Shown here: piece after piece, positions 1 to 12,737 of the stretch
How positions within the stretch are numbered: position 1 is the stretch's first letter
Layout: each line of letters begins with the position of its first letter
NCBI RefSeq assembly: GCF_030052815.1
Contig: NC_079498.1
Coordinates: 75,626,992 to 75,690,991 of the forward strand
Direction: 5' to 3'
Origin: Hevea brasiliensis
Lineage: Eukaryota; Streptophyta; Magnoliopsida; Malpighiales; Euphorbiaceae
Length of the DNA stretch: 64,000 nucleotides
Program-made: the position numbers and the translations under genes
Notes under the pieces: generated by a model
Told to the model about the DNA's origin: nothing
Database searches by the model: none
The model's input: the letters and a program-made list of their open reading frames with translations, nothing else

Positions 1-691
1 AAATTACTGACCAAAGTTGGACCAAAATCTGCCAAAACCCAAAAGTGCAGCATGAACAGTGCACGTGAACAGTAAACTTATTTTGGCCATACTTGAGCTA
101 CAAAACTCTAAATGGAGTGATTCAAAAAAGGAAATGCAACTAGACAGAATAAGTAACAACTTTCATGTTTACCATTTCCTCAAATTCCCACTGTAAAAAT
201 AACAAATGAAACAGTAAAGATGAAGCACCAAATCTGAAAATTTTGTTCAATTAGCATTAAGCTTAGAAATGGTATTGGCAACCAATACCAATAAGTTTTA
301 AATACAAAATGTAGTATGTTTGGGGTGTTAAAACCAATACACCTATTTTCTATCCAAAAGTCAACATTTTTGTTGACCAATGAGGTGAATAGTGATATCA
401 AAACAAAAAATTGGCAATTTTGCCAAAATGACCTAAGCTTTGAGAAAGTGACCAAAACCAACAAGTGTTGAATACAAAATGTGGTATGTTGGGAGTACTA
501 AAACCAATGTACCTATTGTTTATGCAAAAGTCAACATTTTAGTTGACTAATGAAATGAATAGTGACATGAAAACTTGAAATTCAAAAATTGTGAAACTTA
601 AAAGTGCAAAATGCCCTAGTAGGCCTAATGTGATTGGTTTGGATAGATTGGCATGCCAATAGGGTATTGTTTTAGCAGTACTGCGAAAGGA

Positions 692-765
692 TTTATGCCT
701 GTATTCATGGCTTTATGCCCGTATTCATGGCTTTTATGCCCGTATTCATGGCTTTTATGCCCGAT
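692..765 (+). repeat. Minisatellite of about 21-22 bp inside LTR A
   Basis: Four imperfect copies of a unit built on TTTATGCCCGTATTCATGGC follow each other. The other LTRs of the family have one related segment here, so this is a local expansion in copy A. Confidence 0.8.
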
Positions 766-1170
766 TATGTGATATCATGGCTTTTTAGCTATACTGACTG
801 CATACATGGTTGACGTTTTACGTCTCATGGTATGACGGCCCGAGGCACTGCGGTGTCCAGTGCCAACGACCCGTTATCCAGTCCAGTCATCCAGTATAGG
901 TTACTTGGGCATGGAAAAGTATAACTATGATTGAACTGATTATTAAAGAAAATACGAAAATTAAATATCAGGAATGATTACAAAAATACAAAGAAGCTCA
1001 AGATCATTAAGAAAATAATTAACGAAATGCATGAAGAAGTTAACATCATAAAACATGATTAGCCCTCGACTAAAACAATAAGTGAGTAATTATTCATTTC
1101 TTATGAACACAATAGCAAGGAAATTATTATTTTTATTTGCATATTGTATTTTCTTATATTATTGGCACCA

Positions 1171-1254
1171 CTAAGCTTTATGCTTAGCGCGTCGCTTTTG
1201 CAACGCGTAGGTACTGAAGATTTGGACAGAGGGCCCAGTAGACCACAGATTGGG
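1171..1254 (+). other. Three-hairpin LTR module, copy A
   Basis: Three consecutive inverted repeats: CTAAGC/GCTTAG (1171-1187), CGCGTCGC/GCAACGCG around a TTTT loop (1188-1207, one mismatch), and CCCAGT/ATTGGG (about 1234-1254). The same module, with sequence changes that keep pairing, occurs in every LTR of this type in the window. The function is unknown; its place about 0.6 kb from the LTR 3' end would suit the R/U5 part of the transcript. Confidence 0.6.
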
Positions 1255-1811
1255 TAAGGCCGTTCACGATTCGCATAGTGTCCGTGTCACCTCAACTTCT
1301 GCAGTGCATTGGTAGGACACTAGGTGTCATTTTGGCATTCTGTAATAAATTTTGATTTTCTCATATGTAATGAAACTTATGTAATGTATTTTGATTTTCA
1401 TGTAAATAATGCAAATTCGTGTTTGTGAAAGGAAAAGTGAATACATAACTGTGACTTGTACATGATTATTACATGAGATGAATGAATGATTAAATGAATG
1501 GTGAAAAATGTTGAGATTTTGATATTGAAGTTTGAGAGTGATGAGATGATTGAATATGATCATAGGAAGTGTTTTTCACAGGTTCCGAAGAACTGTTTTC
1601 TCCATTTTTAGCCGGTACTCTGCCGGATTTTCTTTAAAATTTTTGGAACCTCAAATAAATAATAATTTCGATAAATGGTTTAAAATGAATTATATTTCAC
1701 AAGTTATGTTCAAAACTATGATAAAAATGAATTAAGATAAAATAGAGTGCTCCGGCACACTGAGTGGCATAACTTGCTCGGCTACACTGTAGCCGAGTAA
1801 GGGGTGTCACA

Positions 1812-2351
1812 ACTACGAACCGATCTAGGTATGGATGAAAGATACAGTTCATAAGGTCCATGAATGCTGCTGGTGCATTTGTTAGGCCAAAGGGCATCAC
1901 CAGAAACTCATAATGCCCATATCGGGTCCTGAATGCAGTCTTTGGCACATCTGTACCCTTCACCCTCAACTGATGATACCCTGATCTGAGATCAATCTTA
2001 GAAAATACTCCTGCTCCCTTCAACTGATCAAACAAATCATCAATTCTAGGCAACGGATATTTGTTCTTCACAGTCACTTTATTCAATTACCGGTAATCGA
2101 TGCATAACCTCAAAGTCCCATCCTTCTTTTTCACAAACAGCACTGGAGCTCCCCATGGTGACACACTGGGGCGTATGAACCCCTTATCAAGCAACTCTTG
2201 CAACTGAGTTTTCAACTCCCTCAATTCAGTGGGTGCCATCCTATAAGGAGCAATGGAAATGGGTGCTGTACCTGGCAGTGTCTCAATAGCAAATTCAACT
2301 TCCCTTTCTGGTGGCAAACCAGGCAATTCTTCAGGAAACACATCTGGGAAG
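1812..2351 (-). pseudogene. B reverse transcriptase, N-terminal half, interrupted
   Basis: This encodes the start of Ty3/gypsy reverse transcriptase: the [11 protein letters not shown] lead-in, [25 protein letters not shown] and [17 protein letters not shown], ending just before the catalytic FIDD box because LTR A is inserted after FVVV. A TAA at 2087-2089 replaces the glutamine of the YRQLNKVT motif seen in C. The protein would copy element RNA to DNA in cytoplasmic particles; this copy cannot. It continues in frame from the protease. Confidence 0.9.
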
Positions 2352-2887
2352 TCCTTTACTGTGGATATGTCACACAGATCTGGCTTAGCCTGCCTAGTAT
2401 CCACCACATGTGCTAAGTAGGCTTCATAGCCTTTTCTCATCAGTTTTCTTGCAGCTATGGCTGAGATGACATTAGACAAGAAATCTGTCCTTTCCCCCAC
2501 AACTGTGATCTCATTACCCCCAGGAGTTTTCAAAGAAATCCTCTTCAGTTTACAATCAACTATTGCCTGATGACGTGACAACCAGTCCATTCCCAAAATC
2601 ATGTCAAACTCATTGAAAGGCAACTCAATCAGGTCTGCCAAGAATTCATACCCCTGAATCCTTAACGGGCAACCCTTGTATACTTTGTTCACCACTACAC
2701 TGTGGCCCAATGGATTAGTGACCAGAATGTCTTAGTCACTCTTCCCTACTAATATCCCCCTTTCTATAGGTAAGTTGATGCAGATGTATGAATGAGTGGA
2801 TCCTGGATCCACCAATGCATACACAGATGTATTGTAGAGGGAGAACGTACCCCTGATGATGTCCGGGGCATCTTGCTCCTCCTGAGC
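2352..2887 (-). pseudogene. B aspartic protease
   Basis: A retropepsin-like domain with the active-site block ALVDPGSTHSY; D-P-G-S replaces the commoner D-[ST]-G but is seen in all chromoviruses of this window. The later [10 protein letters not shown] block is the conserved flap-side motif. It normally cleaves the Gag-Pol polyprotein. A TAA at 2732-2734 replaces a glutamine that C keeps in SDQDILVTN. The frame is continuous with gag and RT. Confidence 0.88.
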
Positions 2888-4102
2888 TCACATGGCATAG
2901 GCTCTGGCAGGTGGTCTGCTCTCAGGCCTCTGTGATGGTCCCATTACCTCAGATTTGCCAGATTTCCTACACCTATATGGTGCAAGAGTAGGTCTGTCTG
3001 TTTGTGTTAGAGCAGTTGTAGTAGTTCTGCATGGACAGTTCCTCAACTGATGCTCTGTTGACCCACACCTTAAGCAAGCACCAGTCACTCTCTAACACTC
3101 CCGCTTATGCCACTTCAGGTAATGTGGACATGCAGAAGTTGCTGAGGCTGGTCCCCTGAACCCCATCCCTGGAGAGCTGCCCACTGATGGTGTGGACTGA
3201 CCTCTCCTAGGGGTAAACTGTAGCCTGGGCCCCTGAGACTGACCCTGACCTTGTGGTTGACCTGAACTCTGTGCAGGTGAACCCTTGAACTTCTTCCCAA
3301 ATGCAGGAGATGAACTAGACTGACCTGGGCCCCTCTTCTGCTGTCTCTCTCTTCTGGTCTGCTCACTTATTCTAACCTTTTCAACCTTTATTGCAGCTTC
3401 CACTAACTTGGTGAAGTCGGTGATTCCCAAGGCAGTGATCATGATCTTTATGTTGTCATTTAATCCCTCTTCAAATCTCTTACACCTTTCGGCCTCATTA
3501 GGGACTATCTCCCTTCCATAGCGGCTTAATCTGACAAATTCCTTTTCATACTCGGCCACTGTCAGCTGTCTCTGCCTCAGGTTAATGAACTCTTTTCTTC
3601 TCTCTTCCAGGCATACACTTCCCACATATTTCTTCTTAAATTTTGAAAGAAAGAAGTCCCAAGTTATTACTTCTGGCTGTACTTCACTGGACACAGTATC
3701 CCACCATTCATATGCATCATCTTGCAACAGAGATATGGCAGCTTCTAGATTTTGTTCTGGGGTGCAGTGGAGTTGTTTTAGAACTCTGCCCGTTCTGTTC
3801 AACCAATTCTCGGCTACAACAGAGTCATCTTCTCTCTTACCGAAAAAGTCCACTGCTCCAAACTTTCTTAGCCTTTCCAGGTGTGATTTCTGCTGTGTAG
3901 CTGGTGGTGGAGGTGGTGCTGGCATTACTCCGGCCATTTGTCTAAAGAAATCGGCCATTTGCTGGAACATGGCCTGTCGAGGCTGAGCAGGCTCTGCTTG
4001 AGCTGGCGGAGCAGGTTCTCCCATGCCCCTAGTCTCAGCTGCTGCAGGTGGAGCATGACTCTCCACTTCCTCCTTGACTGCTCTTTGAGATGTAGGGTCC
4101 AT
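2888..4102 (-). pseudogene. B gag (capsid/nucleocapsid)
   Basis: Begins with MDPTSQRAV at 4102, 105-128 bp downstream of the PBS as in C and E. A proline/alanine-rich N-terminus is followed by a Retrotrans_gag-type capsid core (ENWLNRTGR, DDAYEWWDTV, RFEEGLND), a basic Q/G/S-rich linker, and a zinc knuckle CLRCGSTEHQLRNCP (CX2CX4HX4C). It packages genomic RNA. Breaks: TAG at 3092-3094 (tryptophan codon in C) and TGA at 2888-2890 (arginine in C). Compared with C it also lacks a short in-frame segment after the knuckle. Confidence 0.9.
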
Positions 4103-4206
4103 ATCCTATTCAAAATAACAAAGACAAACAGATCTGCATTAGTGTCACCTCGACTCTTACAAATGCAATGCATGGTATGGACTCAATCTAGGCCCAGAAA
4201 CGCCTA

Positions 4207-4224
4207 AACCGTGCTCTGATACCA
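4207..4224 (-). other. B primer-binding site (initiator-Met tRNA)
   Basis: On the minus strand TGGTATCAGAGCACGG starts five bases after the LTR end, complementary to the 3' end of plant initiator-Met tRNA. It marks the start of minus-strand DNA synthesis and fixes the element orientation. Confidence 0.88.
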
Positions 4225-4229
4225 CTAAA

Positions 4230-7200
4230 TGTGACACCCCTTACTCGGCTACAGTGCATCCGAGTAAGCTATGTCACACGGTGTACCGGCACACTCTATT
4301 TTACCTTAATTAATTTTTTTTTTAGTCAAAGTTTTGAATATAGTTTGTGAAATATAGTTCATTTATTGAAAATATAATTTATTTGAGGTTCCGAAAATTT
4401 TATAGAAAATCCGGCAGGGTACCGGCTAAAAATGGAGAAAACAGTTCTTCGGAACCTGTTAAAAACACTTCCAAATAATTTCCAAACAATCCCAACTTCA
4501 ATTCATCAACAAAGTCTCAATATCAAAATCTCATCATTTTCCAATCTCATTTCTCAATCATCATTTCTCAGGGTATTCATAAATAAGCAACAGATAAATA
4601 CTCAATTTACTTCCATACATATCCAAGTCATAGATAGATATTTACTTTTCCATTCACAAATACAATTTTTATAATTTACATGAACTTCAAAATACATTAC
4701 ATAATTCTAAATACATATGAGAAAATAAAAATTTAGTTACAAAATGACAAAATGACACCTAGTGTCCTACCAATGCACTGCAGGTGGTGAGGTGACACGG
4801 ACACTGTGCAGAACTGCAGGATGGACTCACCCAGTCTGTGGTCTACTGGGCTCACGATCAGTATCTCCAGTACCTACGCGTGGCAAAAGCAACGCGCTAA
4901 GCAATAATGCTTAGTGGTGCAATAATAAAATAAAAGAAAATAGCAGAAAATAAATATGTAGTGAATGTATATGTTTTATTTGTTTGGTATTGGTATATCC
5001 ATTATATTCATTAATTTTGTTCACTTTCATTCATTTGGTTGCAAAAGTAACCTATACTGAACGATCGGATCGGATAACGTAACCGCATCGGGTATCTAGT
5101 ACCTCGTAGTCACACCATCGGTCACATATGCATCTCCGGTGTGCAGGCAATGTAACCTAACAATGTCAGAATACATCGAGCACAAGGCCAAATCTCAATA
5201 CAAGGTCAGAATGGCTAAAAGCCATAAAATCACAGAATGGCATATTGCCATGTGCAGTACTGCTAACTGAACCCTATTGGCATGCCAAACTATCCAAACC
5301 AATCTTGTTAGGTATACTAGGGCATTTGATACTTTAAAATTCTTCAATATTTGAATTTCAAGTTTCGGTGTCACTATTCACCTCTTTGGTCAACAAAAAT
5401 ATTGACTTTTAGGTAGAAATTAGGTACATTGGTTTTGGCACTCCCAACATACCACATTTTGCATTTAAAACTTGTTGGAATTGGTCACCATTACCATTTC
5501 TAACTTAAAACCAAGAGGGCAGAAATTTCAGTTTTTGAAGCCTAAGTTTACTGTTCCATTAAGCACTGTTGCAGTGGGAATTTGAAGAAATGGCAGACAT
5601 GAAAGTTGTTACTTATTTTGTCTAGTTGAATTTCCTTTTTTGAATCACTCCATTTGGAGTTTTGTAGCTCCAGCTATGGTCCAAAAACCATAGCTGGCCG
5701 GATTGCCAAAACTGCAGAATTACCAAATCTGATACCATGAGCAAAGGATCGTGACTGCCATTTGGGTTAGGTTCTGGTCATAATTTGGGGTAGGTTTCTT
5801 CATGAAAGTTGTTAGTCTATGTCTTAACTTGTTGCTGTAAAAGTTTCAGGTCAATTGACCATACCTACAGTGAGTTATGGTTAAATGAACAGTTACTGTT
5901 CATTTGGTCATTTCTGCAGGTGCTGTTGCAGGGTATCCGGATTGGGGCCAACTTTTGGTCCTCTTGCTTTGGTCTTTTGGGCATGGTTTCTTCAGAAAAA
6001 ATGTGCCATTATAAGCCTAATTTCATGTCCAATTGGCCAAACACCAATTGGACCTACACAGCCAAAGTTACGGCTGTCTAAGTGGGCTTGAATCCCACCC
6101 ACCCTTGCTGCTGTCCCTAGGCAGCCTACCATTTCACTTTGCCATGCCATATTTCAGTCCAATTTATGGTCAACTTACCTCAAATGGTCACTAATTGACC
6201 ATTAGAATGTTCTTTAACAATTTTATAAGCAAAGTCAAATTTTCACTCCTAAACCCTAGCTCAATTTCAAAGTTTTCACAAATTTCCTTAGTTAACTCTT
6301 TTATTCTTTGTATATATATATGTATACACTTTAAACATAAGCTCTAGTTCACTCTAAGTCCATCAAACAATCAAAATTCATTCCTTCCTTAGGGCTGCCG
6401 AAAATTGAAGATACTCTAACATATATAATTTACTTCAAATTATTACAATTTCTTAACTTAATTTGATGCTCTAATAAAGATTAAAAGAATGAGAGAGGAA
6501 ATAAAGCACTAACCTCTTTGCTCAACTTATTGAGCTTGTGAAAACTCTAGAGTGGGGATAAGTTTTAGTGAATGGAGTAGGAAAATTTATGGTGAAATGA
6601 GGAGAGAACTTGAGCTTTGGTTGAAAATCAATGGAGGGATGAGGGAGGAGGGTTTCGGTTGGTTTAGGTCCAAAGGAAGAAGATGAAATTTTTCTTTTAT
6701 TTTCAGCCTCTTTAGTTTGTTTTAAGTGTATTTGTTATATGGTGATTGGTGGACCATTTTTAAATGACATCATTATGATGTCACAATTCCCATTTACTTA
6801 CTTTTATTTTTTACTTTTGTTTTCTTATTTTCATTTCTCATTTTTAATAAATTTTTCATCAATATTAATTCATATTTTATGTCACAATATTTATTTACTC
6901 AACTGGCCAAGTCGGCCAAAAATCACCTCTGAAGGCGAAATGACCAAAATGCCCTCCGTTTGGCTTAACGGGTCAAAATTGTCTGTACCGATTGAAAAAT
7001 TTTCCTAGATATTTTCTTGGCATTCTAATGCAATGGGAACCTCAATAACTCTTCTCTGGAGTCCCAAAAATTATTTTATAATTTTCCCCTGGGTCTAGGG
7101 CTTCTAGTTGTGAGAACCGCAACTTCCCTCTGGGTTACCCATCGCTAGGGCACCGGCTCATTTAATTTGGTTGTATTTTAATTCTAAGATTTTTACTAAA

Positions 7201-7336
7201 TTTTTCTTATCAATATTTGAGTTGATTATGGTTCTTCACTTTAGTTTAAATATTTTTCGGACATTCTAGCTGTCTGGACCGACACTGGTCACCGGAACAG
7301 TAGGATGTACGGAGTAGTTACCGGGAGGGTGTTACA
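4230..7336 (-). repeat. B 5' LTR (3107 bp)
   Basis: Ends are TGTAACACCCTCC (from 7336 on the minus strand) and GGGGTGTCACA (at 4230). The length matches the LTRs of C and E. It carries the three-hairpin module at 4830-4914: CTAAGCA/TGCTTAG with a perfect 7-bp stem, CGCGTTGC/GCCACGCG, and CCCAGT/ACTGGG. Long AT-rich tracts fill the rest; short ORFs within it have no recognisable domain. Confidence 0.9.
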
Positions 7337-7412
7337 CATTCTGTATCTCAAAAACCATTCTGTATCTCAAAAACCATGCTGTATCTCAAAAACCATTATG
7401 TATCTCACTAAC
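7337..7412. repeat. 19-bp tandem repeat, four copies
   Basis: Units of CATTCTGTATCTCAAAAAC at 7337, 7356, 7375 and 7394, the last two diverging. The B target duplication CATTC is the first five bases of copy one, so B integrated at or inside this array. Confidence 0.88.
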
Positions 7413-7449
7413 TATGCAAGACTAATTCGAAAGGGCCATCTTCGGGGTG

Positions 7450-7518
7450 ATTCTAACTCCCTATGGTCGGGGAGGTCGAATCAAATTCTAACTCCCTATG
7501 GTCGGGGAGGTCGAATCA
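7450..7518. repeat. 35-bp direct duplication
   Basis: The unit beginning ATTCTAACTCCCTATGG at 7450 is repeated from 7485 with almost no change. It is rich in GGTCGGGGAGGTCGAATC. No function is evident. Confidence 0.88.
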
Positions 7519-9413
7519 TCGTGCACAGTACACATCACAATAGTGAATCTTCCGAAAGGGCCATAACAAATAAGAACTTAGATCTAACCTCTAATAAGAG
7601 GAAAATCTAAGCCTGTGCACGTACCATGGTAATCAAAACACAACTAACTCCATTGTCTTCTCAACAAATGAGAGAGACGGGTAATAACCTAGTCAAGCAT
7701 CTATAGTGAGATATAAAACAATATCACAATCCTTTCAGTGAGCATAAATCACAATACAATTCGATTCAAAGTCAATTCTGGTATCCAATAATTTTTATGC
7801 TCATCACAATTCAAATCATAAATTTGCATTTTTCCATGCAAATTGCCCATCATAATTCAAAACATGTTCTATCATAATTTTCCAAAACATAATTTATTTA
7901 ATCCACAACAATGCTTAATACTTGTGGAAATACCATTTCACAAAGCTAAATTCATACATACTATAATAATTTCAATAATCATTGAATTAAATCCAACGCT
8001 TATTAAACATAATACAGAAGAAAAATATATCATTTAATCATATGAAATATTCAGAATAAAATCAGTTAAAAACTAGTTGTGCACAAACCTCTGATAATTG
8101 TCTCTTGGCTCTGACTCATGTTTCTTTCCCCTTCCCTAAGTCTTTGCTAACTGAAACACACAATTTGGAGTGTTTCAGTACTCATTTAAACTGTCTCCAA
8201 TGATAATGCTTAATAATTAACTTATTGAATTCTATTATTTCCTTAGTCAACCTAAGATGTTGACCCTCGATGCATTCTAGGTGAATTAGGTTTTAATGTT
8301 ACCAATATGTCACATTTGTAGCCTTTTAGTATTGGTACATGTTACCAAATTCATTTCCATGTATATTGCATTTTATTACAATTTGTCGGATTCCAGTATA
8401 CCAATTTGATCTAACCGGATGACCTAGTTCCATCGGTTTTCGGGTTTCGGTCAAAACTATAAACTTATAGATTTATGTCTTATTGCATGCGGGAAAAAAT
8501 TTTAGGTCATTCTGAGTTATATAGACCAAGTTATGGTCATTTTACTATTGCTGGTCAGAATGTACCAAAATGGTCATTTTAGGTCATTTTTAGGTCACTT
8601 TTGATTCGGCTAGTTTTTGGACCCGAACTTGTGCAAGCTATTTGACTTGCTTATGGTCATTTCTGGGTGTTAGTGTCTTCATAAGAGTTGTAGATATATT
8701 TCTTAACTATTCATGGTAAAAATTTTAGGTCAATTGGACCTATTTTGAGTGAGTTATGGCCAAAACATCAACTGCTGCCCAAATGGTCAATTTTCAGGCC
8801 TTAAATGCACTAATCCGGATTTGGTCATTTTTCAAGTTACCTTGCAAGCAGAATTTTGGTAAGCTTCCTTCATAAAAGTTGGCACTTTTTGTGCCTAGTT
8901 TCACCTTCAATTGGTCTCATACCAATTGGAGCCACACACTTAAGGTTCTAAGCCAAAACACACACTGCCCTATTGCACATTGTCCATCACTCATCAAAGG
9001 ATACATTTAACACTTACCAAATTACACATTCATGCCAATTCTGGTTTGTACCATAACCTAAACACATTTTACTTCACATTGTTGGTCATTTTGGCAGCTT
9101 GTAATCACACTCAATATGCACCTTATAGTACAGAATTTATCAAGTCCAAATTACACACAATTTAACTACATAACCTAGCTTATTTACATGCCCAAACTCA
9201 AACCCTCATACACATACACAAGCTGCCATAACAAGTACCACAATTCAACAATAATATTTCATAAACCAAACCATGAAATACATATTTTGGGTTCACACTT
9301 CAAGTTGCCGAATTGTAGTCTTCATCAATTAGCTTTCCAAGCTTCCGAAGTCAAGTGTACATTCATATATACATCTAATATACATCACCCAATTTATTCC
9401 TACACAAATAAAC

Positions 9414-12400
9414 TGTGACACCCCTTACCCGTCTACAGTATATCCGAGTAAGATATGTCACACGGTGTACCGGAACACTCTACTTTATCTCAATCATTTT
9501 TATTCTTTCTTAATTTATTTTTATCATAGTTTTGAATATAATTTATGAAATATAATTCATTTAAGTCATTTATTGAAATTATAATTTATTTTGAGGTTTC
9601 GAAAATTTTATAGAAAATCCGGCAGAGTACCGGCTAAAAATGGAGAAAACTGTTCTTCGGAACCTGTGAAAAACACTTCCAATAATCATATTCAATCATT
9701 CTCAAACTCCAATATCAAAATCTCAATATGTTTTTCAACAACATTTCCATTTCTCAATCATTCATTTCTCATGGTACTCATATATAAGAAATAAATAAAT
9801 ACTCAAATTTTTTTATTCACAACCACAATTTTCATTATTTACATGAACATCAAATACATTACATAAGTTTCAATTACACAAAAGAAAATAAAAGTTAGTT
9901 ACAAAATACCAAAATGAAACCTAGTGTCCTACCAATGCACTGAAGATAGTGAGGTGACACGGACACTATGCAGAGCTGCAGGAGGTCTCACCCAGTCTGT
10001 GGTCTACCGGGCTCTTAGTCAGGATCTCCAGAACCTACGCGTGGCAAAAGCAACGTGCTAAGCAATAATGCTTATTGGTGCCAGTAATAAAATAAAAAGA
10101 AATAGCATAAAATAAATATGCAGTGAATATATTGGTTTATTATTGCAAATAAATTTTCGTTGAGTATTTGTAGTCTTACATATTTTGTACTTGTCATATT
10201 CATTATTTCATTAAATTTGTCCACTTTTATGTTTGGTTGCCCAAGTAACCTATCTTTGACGATCGATCGGATAAGCGTAACCGCATCGGGTATCAAGTAC
10301 CTCGGGCCGTCACACCATCGGTCACATATGTATCTCCTGGTGTGCAACAGAACAACTAATAAGCTGTAAATAACATTAGGCACAAGGCCAAGTCTCAACA
10401 CAATGTCAGAATGGCTAAAAGTCATGAAATCACAGAATGGCATAATGCCATGTGCAGTACTACTTACTGAACCCTATTGGCATGCCAAACTATCTAAACC
10501 AATCTTGTTAGGTATACTAGGGCATTTGATACTTTTGAATTTTGTAATTTTTGAATTTCAAGCTTTGGTGTTACTATTCACTTCATTAGTCAACAAAAAT
10601 GTTGACTTTTGCATAGAAAATAGGTAAATTGGTTTTAACACTCCCAACATACCACATTGTGCATTCAAAACTTGTTGGCATTAATCACCAATACCATTTC
10701 TAAGCTTAAAACTAATGGAGCAGAATTTTCAGTTTTTTTACCCTAACTTTATTGTTCCATTAGTTACTGTTGCAGTGGGAATTTGAGAAAATGATAAACA
10801 TGAAAGTTGTTCCTTATTTTATCTAGTTGAATTTATTTTTTTAAATCACTCCATTTGGAGTTTTGTAACTCAATTATGGTCCAAAAACCACAACTGGCCG
10901 GATTGAAAAATTTCAGAACTGACCATATCTACAAAGCTGAATAAAGTGATCGCAACTACCTTGTTGGATAGGTTCTGGTCATAATTTGGGGTAGGTTTCC
11001 TCATGAAATTTGTTGGTCTATATCTTAACTTGTTGCTGTAAAAATTTCAGGTCAATTAGGCTATTCTACAATGAGTTATGGCCAAATGAATAATCACTGT
11101 TCATTTAGTCATTCTGCAGAATCTGGTGGCAGGACATCCGGATTGGGGCAAGTTTTTTGTCCACTTGCTTTGGTCTTTTGGGCATGGTTTCTTCACCAAA
11201 ATTGTGCCATTATGTGTATAGTTTCATGTCCAATTGGCCAAACACCAATTGAACCTACACAGCCCAAGTTATGGCTGTCCAAACAGGCTGGACTCACAGC
11301 CACCCTGTTGGTCTCACTAGGCAGCATACCAAATCAGTTTTCTAATGCTACAATTCACTCCAAATTATGATCAAATTACCTCAAATGGTCACTAATTGAC
11401 CATTAGAATGTTCGTATACCATTTCATGAGCAAACCCTAATTTTTGTTCAAGTCTCCAAGTTCTCAAAGTTCAATTTATACATTAAACTTACAATTTCAA
11501 CTTAAATCATGTTCTTAAACATGAATTGAGTGAGAGAGAATAAATTGGGCACTAACCTCTTTGAGCAGAATTTTTCCTTAGCTAACTTCAATTTTTCCTT
11601 CACTTTCTTGGCTTTTCTTGGCAGCCAAACACTTGCTCAAGATGTAATATTAAATTTTTATGAAAGAAGGTAGGGATTTTATGGTGAAAAATTCAAAGTT
11701 AGCAAGGTGTAATGAAGGATAACAATGGTGGAAATGGGAGAGGTGGCTGACGGCTGGTTTAGGAGAGAAGATGCAGATTTGTTTTCAATTTTTGTCTCAA
11801 TTATTTCCTTTTAATGTGCTTGTTGAAATTTGATTGGTGGAGGGCATTGCAATGACATCATGTGATGTCATTATTCTCAATTTCTTTCATTTTTCTTTTC
11901 TTTTCTTTTCTACTCATTTTTAATTCAATTTTTAGCAATATTTATTCGTATTTTACATCATAATAATTATTTACTTAACTGGACAAGTCGGCCAAAAATC
12001 GCCTCTGAAGGCAAAATGACCAAAATGCCCTCCGTTTGGCTTAACGGGTCAAAATTATCTGTACCGATTGAAAAATTTTTCTAAATATTTTCTTGGCATT
12101 ATAATACCATAGGAACCTCAATGACCCTTCTCTGGAGTATCAAAAATTATTTTATGATTTTTCTCCTGGGTCTAGGGCTCCTAGTTGCGAGAACCGCAAC
12201 TTTTCACTAGGTTACCCATCGTTAGGGCACCGGCTCGTTTAACTTGGTTGTATTTTATTTCTAAAATTTTTTCTAAATTTTTCTTATTAATATTTGAGTT
12301 AATTATAGTTCCTCACTTTAGTTTAAATATTTTTCCAGACGTTCTAGCTATCCGGACCGACACTGGTCACCGGAACAGTAGAATGTACGGAGTTGCTGTA

Positions 12401-12414
12401 GGGAGGGTGTTACA
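9414..12414 (-). repeat. C 3' LTR (3001 bp)
   Basis: Its ends are TGTAACACCCTCC and GGGGTGTCACA on the minus strand, directly downstream of the polypurine tract. The hairpin module lies near 10000-10085; the first stem here has a mismatch (ATAAGCA against TGCTTAG) that the 5' LTR does not have. Confidence 0.93.
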
Positions 12415-12432
12415 ACTCTTCCCCTCTAATTT
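12415..12432 (-). other. C polypurine tract
   Basis: AAATTAGAGGGGAAGAGT on the minus strand abuts the 3' LTR. It is the expected primer site for plus-strand DNA synthesis, and its TAG is the stop codon of pol. Confidence 0.88.
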
Positions 12433-12461
12433 AAATTTCGTCCTCTAAATTTTCCTGATGC

Positions 12462-12638
12462 AAACAGTTGAGGGAACTGTTGCCTCATCGTCTCTTCACT
12501 TTCCCAAGTTGCCTCTTCGGTTTTGCGGTGCCTCCAAAGCACTTTCACCAGTGGAATCTGCTTATTCCTCAACTCTTTCACTTCCTGAGCCAGGATCCGT
12601 ATGGGTTCTTCTTCATATGTCAAATCCAGTTGTACTTC
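12462..12638 (-). pseudogene. C integrase chromodomain
   Basis: About the last 60 residues before the C-terminus contain [24 protein letters not shown] and [12 protein letters not shown]. This is the chromo-fold pattern of plant chromoviruses, where it is thought to steer integration to heterochromatin. It is uninterrupted here and belongs to the same frame as integrase. The surrounding nest of elements fits such targeting, but that link is inference. Confidence 0.9.
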
Positions 12639-12737
12639 AATTTCTTCCCTGGAGATGACATGTGAAGGATCTAAGTGGTATCTTCTTAACATAGACACGT
12701 GGAACACATTGTGGATCTTGTCCAGCTCTGGTGGTAA

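Larger units (their letters stand above)
1..1811 (+). repeat. Element A: 3' part of a Tekay-type LTR inserted in element B
   Basis: The stretch aligns by eye with the 3' 1.8 kb of the LTRs of element E: the same block order, the conserved hairpin module at 1171-1254, and the terminus GGGGTGTCACA ending at 1811. The next base resumes the reverse transcriptase of element B on the opposite strand, and ACTAC (1812-1816) is the likely 5-bp target duplication, because the intact C copy reads the same five bases once at this point. The 5' end of A lies left of the window, so I cannot tell a solo LTR from a full element. No coding capacity is seen; the short ORFs here are LTR noise. Confidence 0.85.
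1812..7336 (-). mobile_element. Element B: Tekay/Del-type chromovirus, 5' half
   Basis: Reading the minus strand: 5' LTR (7336 to 4230), initiator-Met PBS, gag, protease and the first half of reverse transcriptase, then interruption at 1811/1812 by LTR A. The rest of pol and the 3' LTR must lie left of the window. All visible coding sequence is in one reading frame, as in the closely related element C. CATTC (7337-7341) is the expected 5-bp target duplication on the right side; its partner is out of view. Confidence 0.88.
7337..9413 (-). repeat. Element D, left piece: diverged LTR-like sequence
   Basis: No gene is seen. From about 8290 onward blocks resemble the interior of the B/C/E LTRs (runs around TTTTAGGTCAATTGG and GAGTTATGGCCAAA), while 7337-8280 is unlike them. 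The right piece (20200-21258) continues it after removal of element C, the TAAAC duplication proving continuity. I read D as an LTR of a related family in minus orientation, its 3' part lying beyond B to the left. Confidence 0.6.

Noticed and set aside
180..464. 94-codon minus-strand ORF in LTR A
   Set aside because: Lies in AT-rich LTR sequence, has no domain, and is not kept in the other LTR copies.
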